Part shown: one piece after another, positions 8,650-15,733 of the stretch
Layout: each line of letters opens with the position of its first letter
How positions within the stretch are numbered: the stretch's first letter is position 1
From: Bacillota bacterium
Lineage (GTDB): Bacteria > Bacillota_C > Negativicutes > JAEYSJ01
DNA: 21,856 bases
NCBI GenBank assembly: GCA_023434855.1
Contig: JAEYSJ010000306.1
Span: 1-21,856, forward strand
Direction: 5' to 3'
The notes under the pieces: model-generated
Seen by the model: only the letters and a program-made list of their open reading frames with translations
What the model was told of the DNA's origin: nothing
The model's database searches: none
Program-made: the position numbers and the translations under genes

Positions 8650-9054
8650 ATGTACGAGCTTCACGGTTGGGCTAATATTCGTGAAAATACTATTGAGGTA
8701 GATGACGATGGATTAAACAAAATAGTTGATCAAATTAAAGAAGTTATTAGTAAGTTGCAGTGGGATAGAGGGTTATTACAGTTGAACGGTATCAATGGTG
8801 AATATCATTTAACAATTTCTTGTGCAACTAATCACAGGGGACAAGTTACCGATGATATATTAGGACTATATCGGTATATTGCCAATATAGCTTCTGGTTC
8901 ATATGGGATCATATATATCAGGGATGATGAGGACATGAAAGGGTATGAAAATCAATTTCAAGTTTTTGTGTTAGTGCGTGGAAAACTATGTAAGCAAGAA
9001 GACCCATTTTTATCACCTGTTATCCCAGTTGTTGAAGATGAATCTATTGACTGA
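8650..9054 (+). CDS. Imm7-like immunity protein
   Basis: A 134-aa cytoplasmic protein starting at ATG, with GGAGGT six bases upstream and 11 bases after the toxin stop. The sequence fits the Imm7 immunity family. MYELHGWANIRE is at the front, LQLNGINGEYHLTISCATNH and then GSYGIIYIRDDEDMKGYENQ in the middle, and FQVFVLVRGKLCKQEDPFLS plus PVIPVVEDE at the end. Such proteins bind and block the toxin encoded immediately upstream. The gene is intact although the toxin/filament gene is broken, which fits continuing selection for protection against related strains that still carry the toxin. With no strong terminator before it, it was probably co-transcribed with the exoprotein. Pairing with the Tox-REase tail is inferred from adjacency. 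Confidence 0.82.
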   Translation: MYELHGWANIRENTIEVDDDGLNKIVDQIKEVISKLQWDRGLLQLNGINGEYHLTISCATNHRGQVTDDILGLYRYIANIASGSYGIIYIRDDEDMKGYENQFQVFVLVRGKLCKQEDPFLSPVIPVVEDESID

Positions 9055-9078
9055 TTGGAAAATACATTACAATTAATC

Positions 9079-9130
9079 TTCTGAGAAACGAGATCTATGG
9101 ATGTAAATGCGCTGACCTCGTTTCTCAGAA
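9079..9130. repeat. 14-bp perfect inverted repeat between toxin cassettes
   Basis: TTCTGAGAAACGAG (9079-9092) is exactly complementary to CTCGTTTCTCAGAA (9117-9130), with 24 bases between. No T-run follows on either side, so it is not a standard terminator. It sits at the junction between the immunity gene and the remains of a second cassette. Confidence 0.7.
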
Positions 9131-9225
9131 TGCCTTGAATGGGTAATAGGGATTTCTGCATTGCAGCGAAGTGTTGACGGAATAGACAGTCCCCAAGTAT
9201 AGTCGATATACATAAACGTTTAGTC

Positions 9226-9357
9226 ATGAAGTTTCATCAAGTTGAAGGATCGCTAAATGGAGCAGCGGGTAGATTTGAGTGGATTGTTGATAATGGTAAT
9301 GTTACGTACAGAATGTTTGTGCAAGTTGGAACTGTGTATGGGGTGCTGATAAAATGA
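9226..9357 (+). pseudogene. tail of a second CDI-type toxin cassette
   Basis: A 43-codon frame (ATG 9226) reads HQVEGSLNGAAGRFEWIVDN and then GNVTYRMFVQVGTVYGVLIK. This resembles the terminal strands of CdiA-CT toxins that end in an 'RFEWIVDxxGNVTHRxF..GG..NGVP' pattern. Upstream, the same frame continues without toxin-like sequence only to a TGA at 9175. The preceding catalytic part is missing, so this is an orphan remnant. Its stop overlaps the ATG of the next frame (ATGA, 9354-9357), the coupling expected for a toxin/immunity pair. Confidence 0.55.
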
Positions 9358-9563
9358 TAAAAATCCAAGAATTTAATGATAACAGCATTAATTGAATTGG
9401 AAAACTATATTAATTGGGTTAATGGGTTCCGGGAAACTGCCCCCCCCAGATAACACCCAAAGAAGTTGTTTCTTATGTGATTGATTTGATATTGCAAGAT
9501 AGTAATCAGCCGGAGATTGATTTGAGTACCTGTAATGGATATTACTTAGTTCTTGACTGCTAA
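9354..9563 (+). pseudogene. frameshifted immunity gene of the second cassette
   Basis: The frame begins with the ATG overlapping the toxin tail (MIKIQEFNDNSIN) and stops. It continues in a second frame as ELENYINWVNGFRETAPP, and after a run of eight C (9440-9447) moves to a third frame: ITPKEVVSYVIDLILQDSNQ then PEIDLSTCNGYYLVLDC. Joined, these make a plausible small acidic immunity protein of about 68 residues, possibly shortened. The family is not recognised. Two frameshifts mean it is dead unless the C-run slips. Confidence 0.5.
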
Positions 9564-9672
9564 TCTCACTACAAATTATCGCCCAAGCTCATCAGCAAAA
9601 CATCGGAGGTTGGCGACTGAAATTCGGTAATACCTTTAGTCACATAATTTAATCAGAAAAGAGGAACAATAA
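9564..9672. other. intergenic, nothing recognisable
   Basis: The bases between the second cassette and the OmpH-like gene hold no convincing promoter, repeat or frame apart from the AAAGAGG ribosome site at the right edge. Confidence 0.4.
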
Positions 9673-10131
9673 ATGTTTAAAATTCAGAGTAGACGAGTAA
9701 ACAATATCTTTTTCGTAATAGCTATCTTCATGCTCAGTGTAATAGTGATAGCTCAGCCAAGCGTTACCTATGCCGCCTCAGTTACTTCTTCCCCTATTGG
9801 AGTCGTAAACTATAAACTCCTCATCGACCAACATCCAGACACGGTTCAAGCCAATGCAACCTATCAAGCAGCGATTAAACAAGCACAAGACGATTTCAAT
9901 ACAAAGTCAGCAAATATGAATGACAACGAAAAAAAAGCTCTGTACCAGCAACTTCAACAGGGTATTCACCAAAAACAACTAGAACTTTTGGGGGCCATTC
10001 GGGATAAAGTCAATGCGGCTGTTAAGGCTGTGGCTGACGCCAAGGGTTTAACAATTGTCGTGGATAAGAGTGATACAGTATACGGTGGACAAGATATTAC
10101 CGATGAAGTGATGAAGAAAATAGGTAAATAA
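9673..10131 (+). CDS. OmpH/Skp-family periplasmic chaperone
   Basis: A 152-aa protein starting at ATG with AAAGAGG about nine bases upstream. Residues 1-34 are a signal peptide (a hydrophobic run IFFVIAIFMLSVIVIAQ, then a TYAAS cleavage site). The mature chain follows the OmpH/Skp plan: IGVVNYKLLIDQHPD strand, a long charged helix pair with YQAAIKQAQDDFNTK and YQQLQQGIHQKQLELLGA, then DKVNAAVKAVADAKGLTIVV and DKSDTVYGGQDITDEV, ending KKIGK. Proteins of this family hold unfolded outer-membrane proteins in the periplasm, so the host should have an outer membrane. This copy sits on the island beside an exoprotein fragment and is probably an accessory paralogue. It may once have served export of that exoprotein, but that is inference. 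Confidence 0.85.
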   Translation: MFKIQSRRVNNIFFVIAIFMLSVIVIAQPSVTYAASVTSSPIGVVNYKLLIDQHPDTVQANATYQAAIKQAQDDFNTKSANMNDNEKKALYQQLQQGIHQKQLELLGAIRDKVNAAVKAVADAKGLTIVVDKSDTVYGGQDITDEVMKKIGK

Positions 10132-10193
10132 GTAATGAGGTTAGTGGACTTGGGAATCTGTCGACCTCAATAATAGTTTAGGAGATGAGATAA

Positions 10194-10904
10194 GTGAATA
10201 CAATAAAAAAACTAATAGTTATACTTCTATGTTTTGTTGCTGTTCCAATAGGATATGCGGAAGAGACCCAAAAAGATGTTATCTTAAGGATTACCCAACA
10301 AATAGAGTTAAATCCTGATTCGTATCAGAATTACTATATGCGAGGTTTAGCTTATTCCAATGTGGCTCAATTTTATCTTGCAATCAATGATTTCTCAAAG
10401 GCAATAGACTTGCAACCTAATTACCATCAGGCTTATTATAATCGTGCGTATGCTTATTCTGAACTTGAAAAATATGATAAGGCAATTGCTGACTGTAATA
10501 AAGCTATTGAGTTAGATGCTACAAAGGCCGCGTATTATTCTGAACGAGGATATGCCCATTGGAAAATAGGGTTGGTTTATCAATCAATTGATGATTTTTC
10601 AAAAGCTATTGAGTTAAAAGGTAACAACGATCAATATTATATTGGGCGTGGAAACGGATATGGTCGCATCGGGAAATACAGTGAAGCAATTGAAGATTTT
10701 AATAAAGCTATACAATTAAATTCTGAAGATGCTATGGTGTACTTTAACCTAGCACAAGCTTACGAATTATTAGGTAAGAAAGAGCTTTCGATTGAAAATT
10801 ATCAAGAGGCGTTTAAACGAATATCTAGCTTTCCGATTAGAGATCAAGTTAAAATAAAGGCCCGTATAAATGGTGATTGGGACAAATATAAAGAGTGGTT
10901 ATAA
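10194..10904 (+). CDS. secreted tetratricopeptide-repeat protein
   Basis: A 236-aa protein with GTG start and GGAGATG seven bases upstream. Residues 1-22 form a signal peptide (KKLIVILLCFVAVPIGYAEE). The rest is about five TPR units, with repeated 'YY.RG.AY...Y..AI.DF.KAIEL.P' signatures at DSYQNYYMRGLAYSNVAQFY, QAYYNRAYAYSELEKYDKAI, AAYYSERGYAHWKIGLVYQS, DQYYIGRGNGYGRIGKYSEA and MVYFNLAQAYELLGKKEL. TPR arrays form a superhelical groove for protein binding; this one would work in the periplasm. It lies 62 bases after the OmpH-like gene and just before the tail of another OmpH-like gene, so the three appear to be a small periplasmic folding or assembly cluster that has partly decayed. The partner is unknown. 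Confidence 0.85.
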   Translation: MNTIKKLIVILLCFVAVPIGYAEETQKDVILRITQQIELNPDSYQNYYMRGLAYSNVAQFYLAINDFSKAIDLQPNYHQAYYNRAYAYSELEKYDKAIADCNKAIELDATKAAYYSERGYAHWKIGLVYQSIDDFSKAIELKGNNDQYYIGRGNGYGRIGKYSEAIEDFNKAIQLNSEDAMVYFNLAQAYELLGKKELSIENYQEAFKRISSFPIRDQVKIKARINGDWDKYKEWL

Positions 10905-10918
10905 ATAAAAATCGAGTC

Positions 10919-11025
10919 TCTGTTGACTATGCCAAAGGCTTAACCGTTGTAGCAGATAAGAACCTTATTGCTTATGGCGAGTCAGATATAACGGATGATG
11001 TCATTAAAAGATTACGGGTAAATAG
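10919..11025 (+). pseudogene. C-terminal remnant of a second OmpH/Skp-like gene
   Basis: DYAKGLTVVADKNLIAYGES then DITDDVIKRL matches the tail of the 9673-10131 protein (DAKGLTIVVDKSDTVYGGQD, ITDEVMKK). The expected end Gly-Lys-stop is still there (GGTAAATAG, 11017-11025) but one frame off, so a small indel is present. DNA divergence from the first copy is considerable, so this is an old paralogue, not a recent duplication. A longer chance frame (10895-11089) runs through it. Confidence 0.65.
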
Positions 11026-11034
11026 GACAACACA

Positions 11035-11066
11035 AATAGCCGGGCTAGTTAATTGGCTCGGCTATT
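11035..11066 (+). terminator. rho-independent terminator behind OmpH/TPR cluster
   Basis: An 11-bp stem (11035-11045 with 11056-11066, one G-U pair) has a ten-base loop and is followed by TATATT. It ends the rightward cluster. The bases from 11067 to 11183 hold nothing else recognisable. Confidence 0.7.
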
Positions 11067-11183
11067 TATATTGGTTTAGGTGTTGCTGATAGATTAATGA
11101 CGATCATGATCTCATCAAAGGAATCCTTCCTTCACGGTAGTACTGCAGGGAGAATTCAGATCGCCAGATGTGATGCATAATGG

Positions 11184-11531
11184 CTATAGTGATCTGAATG
11201 TGAATACAGTGCTGCAACGCCAACAGCGATGAACCTCCGAGATGGATGGGGTAGAACCAGCTGTAATTATATCCACTTTGACAAGGGTACCTTGGTCCTC
11301 AACCAGAATAGCAAGGCTGCTACATTCCATACAGGGGTCATCTTCCGTTTTGATATCCGTTCCTTCTACAATTTTTCTTAACCGGTCTGGATGGATGCAG
11401 ACGGTGAGGAGATCATTTCGGGTTGCTTCTGGTCCTGCCAGTTGGCAATAGTAAGAACGTTTTTCCTCACGAATTTCTGCGCCACATTTCGGGCACGCGC
11501 TTGCTGGTGCTTTTTTAGACTGATTGGTCAT
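11184..11531 (-). CDS. zinc-ribbon protein of unknown function
   Basis: A 115-aa protein starting at ATG (11529-11531), chosen over an upstream start because AAAGGAAG lies eight bases before it. Metal-binding Cys pairs are at the front (ACPKCGAEI), in the middle (DDPCMECSSL) and at the end (HRCWRCSTVF), with further single Cys at YYCQLAG and VCIHP. Two zinc ribbons can be formed from CPKC, CMEC and CWRC plus the single Cys residues. No TM segment or signal peptide is present, so it should be cytoplasmic. No enzymatic motif is seen. It could bind nucleic acid or protein, but I do not recognise the family. It is the only leftward gene in the right half of the island. Confidence 0.7.
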   Translation of the reverse strand: MTNQSKKAPASACPKCGAEIREEKRSYYCQLAGPEATRNDLLTVCIHPDRLRKIVEGTDIKTEDDPCMECSSLAILVEDQGTLVKVDIITAGSTPSISEVHRCWRCSTVFTFRSL

Positions 11532-11723
11532 TATAAACACTTCCTTTAAAATATAATTGCCTTTATTACTCACAGTTCCGAACTATCGGTAGGTATTTGG
11601 GAGATTGGAGAGAATATAAGTGTGAGGGGAATAAAGGTACTGAAAAGTATGAGGGCAAGGCGGACAGGTGATTCGGTCCCGATGTTGCCGCTGTTTATGT
11701 TCTTCTTTATAAAGGAGATGGGA

Positions 11724-11954
11724 ATGAATATGGAAAAGATCAAGTTTGAGATAGTTCGGCACATCGGTGTGTTATCAACAGGAGCTAAAGGCTGGCGGAG
11801 GGAACTGAATCTGATCAGTTGGAACGACCGTCCGGCCAAGCTGGATATCCGTGACTGGGACGAAAACCACGAGAAAATGGGCAAAGGGATAACGTTAACC
11901 AACGACGAATTTAATGCGTTGATGGAACTGGCACCCAGTATCGGCGAAAGATAA
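11724..11954 (+). CDS. PC4/YdbC-like single-stranded DNA-binding protein
   Basis: A 76-aa protein resembling the bacterial PC4-like YdbC family. KIKFEIVRHIGVLSTGAKGW is followed by RRELNLISWNDRPAKLDIRDWD, then HEKMGKGITLTNDEFNALME. The WNxRxxKxDIRDW and MGKGxTLT elements are the family hallmark, and such proteins bind single-stranded DNA as dimers in the cytoplasm. The ATG at 11724 is chosen because AAAGGAG (11711-11717) is six bases before it; ATG 11718 abuts that site and 11730 is also possible. A longer frame back to 11622 has no ribosome site. The gene is the last before the right attachment repeat. Whether it belonged to the element or was captured later is unclear; single-strand binding would suit an element that replicates or transfers. 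Confidence 0.8.
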   Translation: MNMEKIKFEIVRHIGVLSTGAKGWRRELNLISWNDRPAKLDIRDWDENHEKMGKGITLTNDEFNALMELAPSIGER

Positions 11955-12226
11955 CGCCGAAGGCACCGGTTGTTCAGCCCGAAGGGTAGGGAAGGAATGC
12001 ATATTTTGATACCTCGATAGAGGTCATTATGTTGTACTGCCATGGGATAGAGTAAACGTCCCTTTTGACTTAGGTATGACCTGAGTTCTGAATGACCACA
12101 TTTTTGACCACGCAATTAAGGAAAAGTTGTATATTACCGTTAAAGATGTTACAATAAGAACCAAAAGAAAAATTGAATTTCCGCTTTCTCGTTACATTTA
12201 ATTAACGGTGTTACAGTTTGTCATTT
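11955..12226. other. right end of island, non-coding
   Basis: About 270 bases hold no convincing gene. A TTGATACC octamer at 12006-12013 matches the pair near attL. No excisionase frame was found. The sequence is A+T-rich towards the right repeat. Confidence 0.4.
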
Positions 12227-12248
12227 CATGGGCGGCATGATGTAAGCC
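12227..12248. repeat. attR-like 22-bp direct repeat, right end of island
   Basis: An exact copy of 1935-1956, including the groEL-type codons for GGMM and the stop. Upstream bases are unrelated to groEL, so it is not a gene remnant of any length. Downstream lies a terminator suited to groEL (12285-12312), so the original groEL 3' flank appears to be here. Confidence 0.82.
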
Positions 12249-12284
12249 CCCTTCCCCAGAGCACTGTTAATAGATATAACCTGC

Positions 12285-12312
12285 AAAACCCCTTCTTTTA
12301 AGAAGGGGTTTT
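12285..12312 (+). terminator. probable ancestral groESL terminator, displaced
   Basis: AAAACCCCTTCTT pairs with AAGAAGGGGTTTT (13 bp, minimal loop), its right arm ending in four T. No gene now ends just before it. If the island is removed, it lies about 35 bp after the groEL stop, the expected place for an operon terminator. Confidence 0.75.
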
Positions 12313-12348
12313 AGGGTTTACAATTATTTTTATCCGGAGGTAGAAAAG

Positions 12349-12999
12349 GTGTCAGAGGAGCTAACCCGCAAAGGTCGCTTGCCGGCCTGTATTTTAACTA
12401 GTGAATTAATGGATAAGTTATGGCATATTTTGTGCACTGATCGCGATATTAGCTGGCAGGCTGTAGTGGGCACCGGTGGTGATTTTTTAGGTAAGCAGGA
12501 AGATCGACCCAGGCAAGTAATAACTGAATGGCCTGAGCTTATCTCCTTACTTAAAACCCTTCCCCGTATTGACCAGCTTATTATTAACGCTGCAGTAGCG
12601 GGAAAAGGGACGATTGGCATCACCTATAAAAACTATGCTCCGGCTTCCGGCGAGCTGGTGGTCACCGGGCAGGATGAGGAATGGGTTGATGAACGTTTCA
12701 ACGATATCAGGATCTTTTTTTATGATTATAAGGAAAACTTTGCAACAATGGTGAATGGCAAACTCGGTTTCGGTATGGTGCAGACGGCAATACCGTTGGC
12801 ATTGTCATTTATTTTGGTTATGGTGCTGGCCGGCCTGATCATTCCGGGCAGTATCCGCCGCAGTGAATGGGTATGGTGGATTACGGCCGGTACCGTAGTA
12901 GTTACCCTGAAACTCGCTTATGTCATTTCCGACAGGCTTATTGTCTATGTTTTGAAAAAATACCCATATATTCAGTTTGCTGTAGCAGGTAAAAAATAG
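12349..12999 (+). CDS. two-TM membrane protein of unknown function
   Basis: A 216-aa protein starting at GTG, with GGAGG eight bases upstream. Residues 1-140 are soluble, with a mixed alpha/beta look (RLPACILTSELMDKLWHILC, LISLLKTLPRIDQLIINAAV, GTIGITYKNYAPASGELVVT). Two hydrophobic segments follow: about 145-165 (TAIPLALSFILVMVLAGLII) and about 172-195 (EWVWWITAGTVVVTLKLAYV). The positively charged tail VLKKYPYIQFAVAGKK closes it. No catalytic motif is visible and I do not recognise the family. Composition is that of the core genome. It is the first gene right of the island and so was probably the original groESL neighbour. The pdaB-like gene lies 92 bases downstream with its own promoter candidate. 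Confidence 0.75.
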   Translation: MSEELTRKGRLPACILTSELMDKLWHILCTDRDISWQAVVGTGGDFLGKQEDRPRQVITEWPELISLLKTLPRIDQLIINAAVAGKGTIGITYKNYAPASGELVVTGQDEEWVDERFNDIRIFFYDYKENFATMVNGKLGFGMVQTAIPLALSFILVMVLAGLIIPGSIRRSEWVWWITAGTVVVTLKLAYVISDRLIVYVLKKYPYIQFAVAGKK

Positions 13000-13021
13000 T
13001 CAGCGTTATACTGCTCTTTTT

Positions 13022-13050
13022 GCATAATCCTGCCTGTCGCCGCATACATA
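13022..13050 (+). promoter_or_regulatory. sigma-E-like sporulation promoter for the deacetylase gene
   Basis: GCATAAT (13022-13028), 14 bp, then CATACATA (13043-13050) is close to the mother-cell sigma-E pattern. The start codon is about 40 bp further on. In Bacillus pdaB is known to be under sporulation control. An 8-bp inverted repeat (CGCCGCAT/ATGCGGCG, 13038-13045 and 13069-13076) overlaps the -10. Confidence 0.42.
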
Positions 13051-13091
13051 CTATTGTACATTTGCATGATGCGGCGGGAGGGTGAAAGCGC

Positions 13092-13832
13092 ATGATTATT
13101 AATCTGCGGCAGTTGTTTAGTCACCGGCATTTGTTTTATAGCATTATTGGCTTGCTGGCCATTGGCACAATGTATGTCCAGGTGGCTGATGTCATATCCA
13201 GCGGGCCGATAGCAATAGCAGGTACTCGTACTGAGCATAAAGTGGTAGCCTTGACTTTTGACCATTCCTGGGGTAATAAATTTACGCCATCCATTTTAGA
13301 CACTTTGCACCAAAACAATGTTAAGGTCACTTTTTTTATAATGGGGCCTTGGGCGCAAAAATACCCTGAAGTAGCCAAACGGATGGTTGCTGACGGCCAC
13401 GAAATTGCCAGCCATGGCTACCGGCATGAAAATTATGGTGATATGACGCCCGAGTGGGTGCGGGAAGATATTCAAAAGTCACATGAGTTAATTAAGGAAG
13501 TCACCGGAGTAGAGCCCAGCCTCATCCGGCCGCCTAATGGTCATTACAGTCAGGCGTCATTAAAAGCAACGGAAGAGGTCGGTTATAAGAGTATTATCTG
13601 GAACGTAGATTCACTGGACTGGAAGAATCCCGGGCGGGATGTCATTATTGAACGAGTCATGAAAAGAATTAAACCAGGTGCAATCATACTAATGCATGCT
13701 TCAGATACTCCGGTACAGACGGCAGACGCTTTACCTATATTGCTGGAAAAAATTAAAGCTGAAGGCTATGAAATTGTTACGGTCAGCGACTTATTGAACA
13801 ATCATGCCGAAAAAGGAATATTGAGACATTAA
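13092..13832 (+). CDS. pdaB: PdaB-type polysaccharide deacetylase (NodB domain)
   Basis: A 246-aa membrane-anchored carbohydrate esterase family 4 protein; ATG start with GGGAGGGTG upstream. One N-terminal TM segment lies at about 12-34. NodB motifs follow in order: TFDHSWG (55-61), SHGYRH with metal ligands His108 and His112, RPPNGHYS (146-153), DSLDW (173-177) and LMHAS (201-205). In the first motif the usual TFDDG is TFDHSWG; the PdaB sporulation branch has the same kind of change (TFDxSWG), so activity may be altered in it. PdaB proteins act on the spore cortex or cell wall and are needed for stable spores in Bacillus. The sigma-E-like promoter upstream and a terminator directly behind suggest a single-gene unit. 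The gene symbol is by family resemblance. Confidence 0.85.
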   Translation: MIINLRQLFSHRHLFYSIIGLLAIGTMYVQVADVISSGPIAIAGTRTEHKVVALTFDHSWGNKFTPSILDTLHQNNVKVTFFIMGPWAQKYPEVAKRMVADGHEIASHGYRHENYGDMTPEWVREDIQKSHELIKEVTGVEPSLIRPPNGHYSQASLKATEEVGYKSIIWNVDSLDWKNPGRDVIIERVMKRIKPGAIILMHASDTPVQTADALPILLEKIKAEGYEIVTVSDLLNNHAEKGILRH

Positions 13833-13834
13833 AT

Positions 13835-13858
13835 GGCGGCCTCTGGGCCGTCTTTTTT
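13835..13858 (+). terminator. rho-independent terminator behind deacetylase
   Basis: GGCGGCC pairs with GGCCGTC (one G-U) around TCTG and is followed by TTTTTT. It begins two bases after the stop codon. Confidence 0.85.
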
Positions 13859-13921
13859 CTGTACTCTTTTGATAAATAACGGCAGGAAATATTACATATA
13901 TCACGAATTAGACAAAGTTGT

Positions 13922-14054
13922 TATAATATTGGTTAATTCCTGCGTAAAGATATTTATTTGAGGAAAAATATCTGCTAGTGAGTATACGCTGTCATGAACC
14001 GATAAGAAACTGGTGCGGAAGGAATTTACAATCAATAGGCAAATATGATATACT
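13922..14054 (+). promoter_or_regulatory. guaA promoter region with folded leader
   Basis: The best promoter is TTTACA (14025-14030), 18 bp, TATACT (14049-14054), about 27 bp before the start codon. A second TATAAT at 13922-13927 lacks a good -35. Between them AGATATTT and AAATATCT (13948-13955, 13966-13973) can pair, and AATTCC near 13936 can pair with GGAATT near 14021. I do not recognise the conserved core of a purine riboswitch. Confidence 0.5.
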
Positions 14055-14081
14055 ACGGATTTATATAGAGGAGGTATGTTT

Positions 14082-15623
14082 GTGGGAGCAAAGCAGAAAG
14101 AAATGGTGCTGGTGATGGACTTTGGCGGTCAGTACAGTCAGTTGATTGCCAGACGTATTCGTGAATGTGGCGTATATTGTGAAATTGTGCCATATAATAC
14201 TCCTGTGGAAAAAATTAAAAAGCTTAAGCCCAAGGGAATTGTATTTTCCGGCGGTCCATCCAGCGTTTACGGTGATGGGGCGCCTAAGTGCGATGCGACG
14301 GTCTTTGAAATAGGTATGCCGGTTTTGGGTATTTGCTACGGTATGCAATTGACTGCCCACTTGCTGGGTGGCGAGGTGGCACATGCCACATCCCGGGAAT
14401 ATGGCAATACCCGCCTGTATGTGGATAAAAACGAAGGTGTATTTACCGAAATCAGCCCGGAAACTCAGGTGTGGATGAGCCATGGCGATTATATTCAAAG
14501 TCCGCCGGCAGACTTTGCCGTTACCGCTCATACCAACAGTACGCCGGTCGCGGCTATGGCTGATAGCAACCGTCATATTTATGGCGTGCAGTTTCACCCC
14601 GAGGTAGTACATACGCCTGAAGGCATGAAGATGCTCCGCAACTTTCTATTTGACATATGCGGCTGCAAAGGTGACTGGAATATGGGGTCATTTGTTGACC
14701 AGGCAATAAAAGCCATTAGGGACCAGGTGGGCGATAAACGGGTATTGTGTGCTTTAAGCGGCGGTATTGATTCATCGGTAGCTGCCGTCTTGGTACACAG
14801 GGCAGTAGGCGACCAGCTTACCTGTGTGTTTGTTAATCATGGCTTTTTGCGTAAAGGCGAACCGGAACAGGTTGTGAAAACCTTCCGGGACGGTTTTCAC
14901 ATGAACCTGGTCTATGCCGATGTGGCTGACCGTTTCCTAAAACGCATGGCAGGGGTCACCGATCCGGAGCAAAAACGTAAAATTATCGGCGAGGAGTTCA
15001 TCCGTGTTTTTGAATGTGAAGCTGAGAAATTGGGCCAAATTGACTTTCTGGTGCAAGGTACATTATATCCTGATGTCATTGAAAGCGGGACCGCAACAGC
15101 AGCAGTTATCAAGAGCCATCACAATGTGGGAGGCTTACCGGAGGATATGAAATTTGAACTGGTCGAGCCGCTGCGTGACCTGTTTAAGGATGAAGTGCGG
15201 GCGTTAGCCAGGGAACTCAATCTTCCGGAGGATATTGTCTGGCGTCAGCCCTTCCCCGGTCCAGGTTTGGCTATTCGCATCATCGGCGAGGTGACCGAAG
15301 AGCGCCTGGATATTCTCCGGGAGGCCGATGCAATTGTGCACCAGGAAATTAAAATTGCTGATTTATACCGCAAAGTATGGCAATCTTTCGCCATTCTCCC
15401 GGCGATGAAGAGTGTGGGTGTCATGGGTGATGAACGCACTTATGCCTATACCGTTGGCCTGAGAATTGTATCAAGTGAAGACGGTATGACCGCCGACTGG
15501 GTACGTGTTCCCTATGAAGTGCTTGATACTATTTCGCGACGCATTGTCAATGAGGTGAAAGGCGTTAACAGGGTAGTGTTTGATATAACATCCAAGCCGC
15601 CGTCTACAATTGAGTGGGAGTAA
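14082..15623 (+). CDS. guaA: GMP synthase (glutamine-hydrolysing)
   Basis: A 513-aa enzyme converting XMP to GMP with ATP and glutamine, the last step of guanine nucleotide synthesis in the cytoplasm. GTG 14082 is preferred: GGAGG (14070-14074) is seven bases before it, while ATG 14076 nearly abuts the site. The class I amidotransferase half has [17 protein letters not shown], the catalytic Cys85 in GICYGMQ, and the His172/Glu174 pair in [11 protein letters not shown]. The ATP-pyrophosphatase half has the P-loop [13 protein letters not shown] (224-236), [11 protein letters not shown] and [11 protein letters not shown]. The C-terminal dimerisation domain ends [12 protein letters not shown]. 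Length is normal. It has its own promoter and terminator, and no integrated element is present at its 3' end, a common island site elsewhere. Confidence 0.97.
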   Translation: MGAKQKEMVLVMDFGGQYSQLIARRIRECGVYCEIVPYNTPVEKIKKLKPKGIVFSGGPSSVYGDGAPKCDATVFEIGMPVLGICYGMQLTAHLLGGEVAHATSREYGNTRLYVDKNEGVFTEISPETQVWMSHGDYIQSPPADFAVTAHTNSTPVAAMADSNRHIYGVQFHPEVVHTPEGMKMLRNFLFDICGCKGDWNMGSFVDQAIKAIRDQVGDKRVLCALSGGIDSSVAAVLVHRAVGDQLTCVFVNHGFLRKGEPEQVVKTFRDGFHMNLVYADVADRFLKRMAGVTDPEQKRKIIGEEFIRVFECEAEKLGQIDFLVQGTLYPDVIESGTATAAVIKSHHNVGGLPEDMKFELVEPLRDLFKDEVRALARELNLPEDIVWRQPFPGPGLAIRIIGEVTEERLDILREADAIVHQEIKIADLYRKVWQSFAILPAMKSVGVMGDERTYAYTVGLRIVSSEDGMTADWVRVPYEVLDTISRRIVNEVKGVNRVVFDITSKPPSTIEWE

Positions 15624-15638
15624 GTAATTTTATATACA

Positions 15639-15671
15639 AGCCGCCGTCACTTGTTAAGTGGCGGCTATTTT
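15639..15671 (+). terminator. rho-independent terminator behind guaA
   Basis: AGCCGC pairs with GCGGCT, continued by CAC/GTG above a bulge, with the loop TTGTTAA, followed by ATTTTGTTT. Confidence 0.8.
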
Positions 15672-15733
15672 GTTTATGATGCTAGGCCTGGAAGGAATTG
15701 GCGGTAAGCTTAGCGAAAGATAAGTAAAATGTT

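Noticed and set aside
10895..11089. 64-aa frame after the TPR gene as a real gene
   Set aside because: It starts inside the TPR gene, carries only the tail of an OmpH-like protein and runs through a terminator; recorded as a remnant instead.
11107..11240. Rightward frame reading VLQGEFRSPDVMHNGYSDL
   Set aside because: Largely antisense to the zinc-ribbon gene, with no start or ribosome site.
11570..12115. 181-codon leftward open frame
   Set aside because: Antisense to the PC4-like gene, with no ribosome site and no protein-like pattern.
15592..15650. Repeat AAGCCGCCGTC at the guaA 3' end as an island attachment site
   Set aside because: The second copy is the left arm of the terminator 45 bp away and there is no inserted DNA between them.
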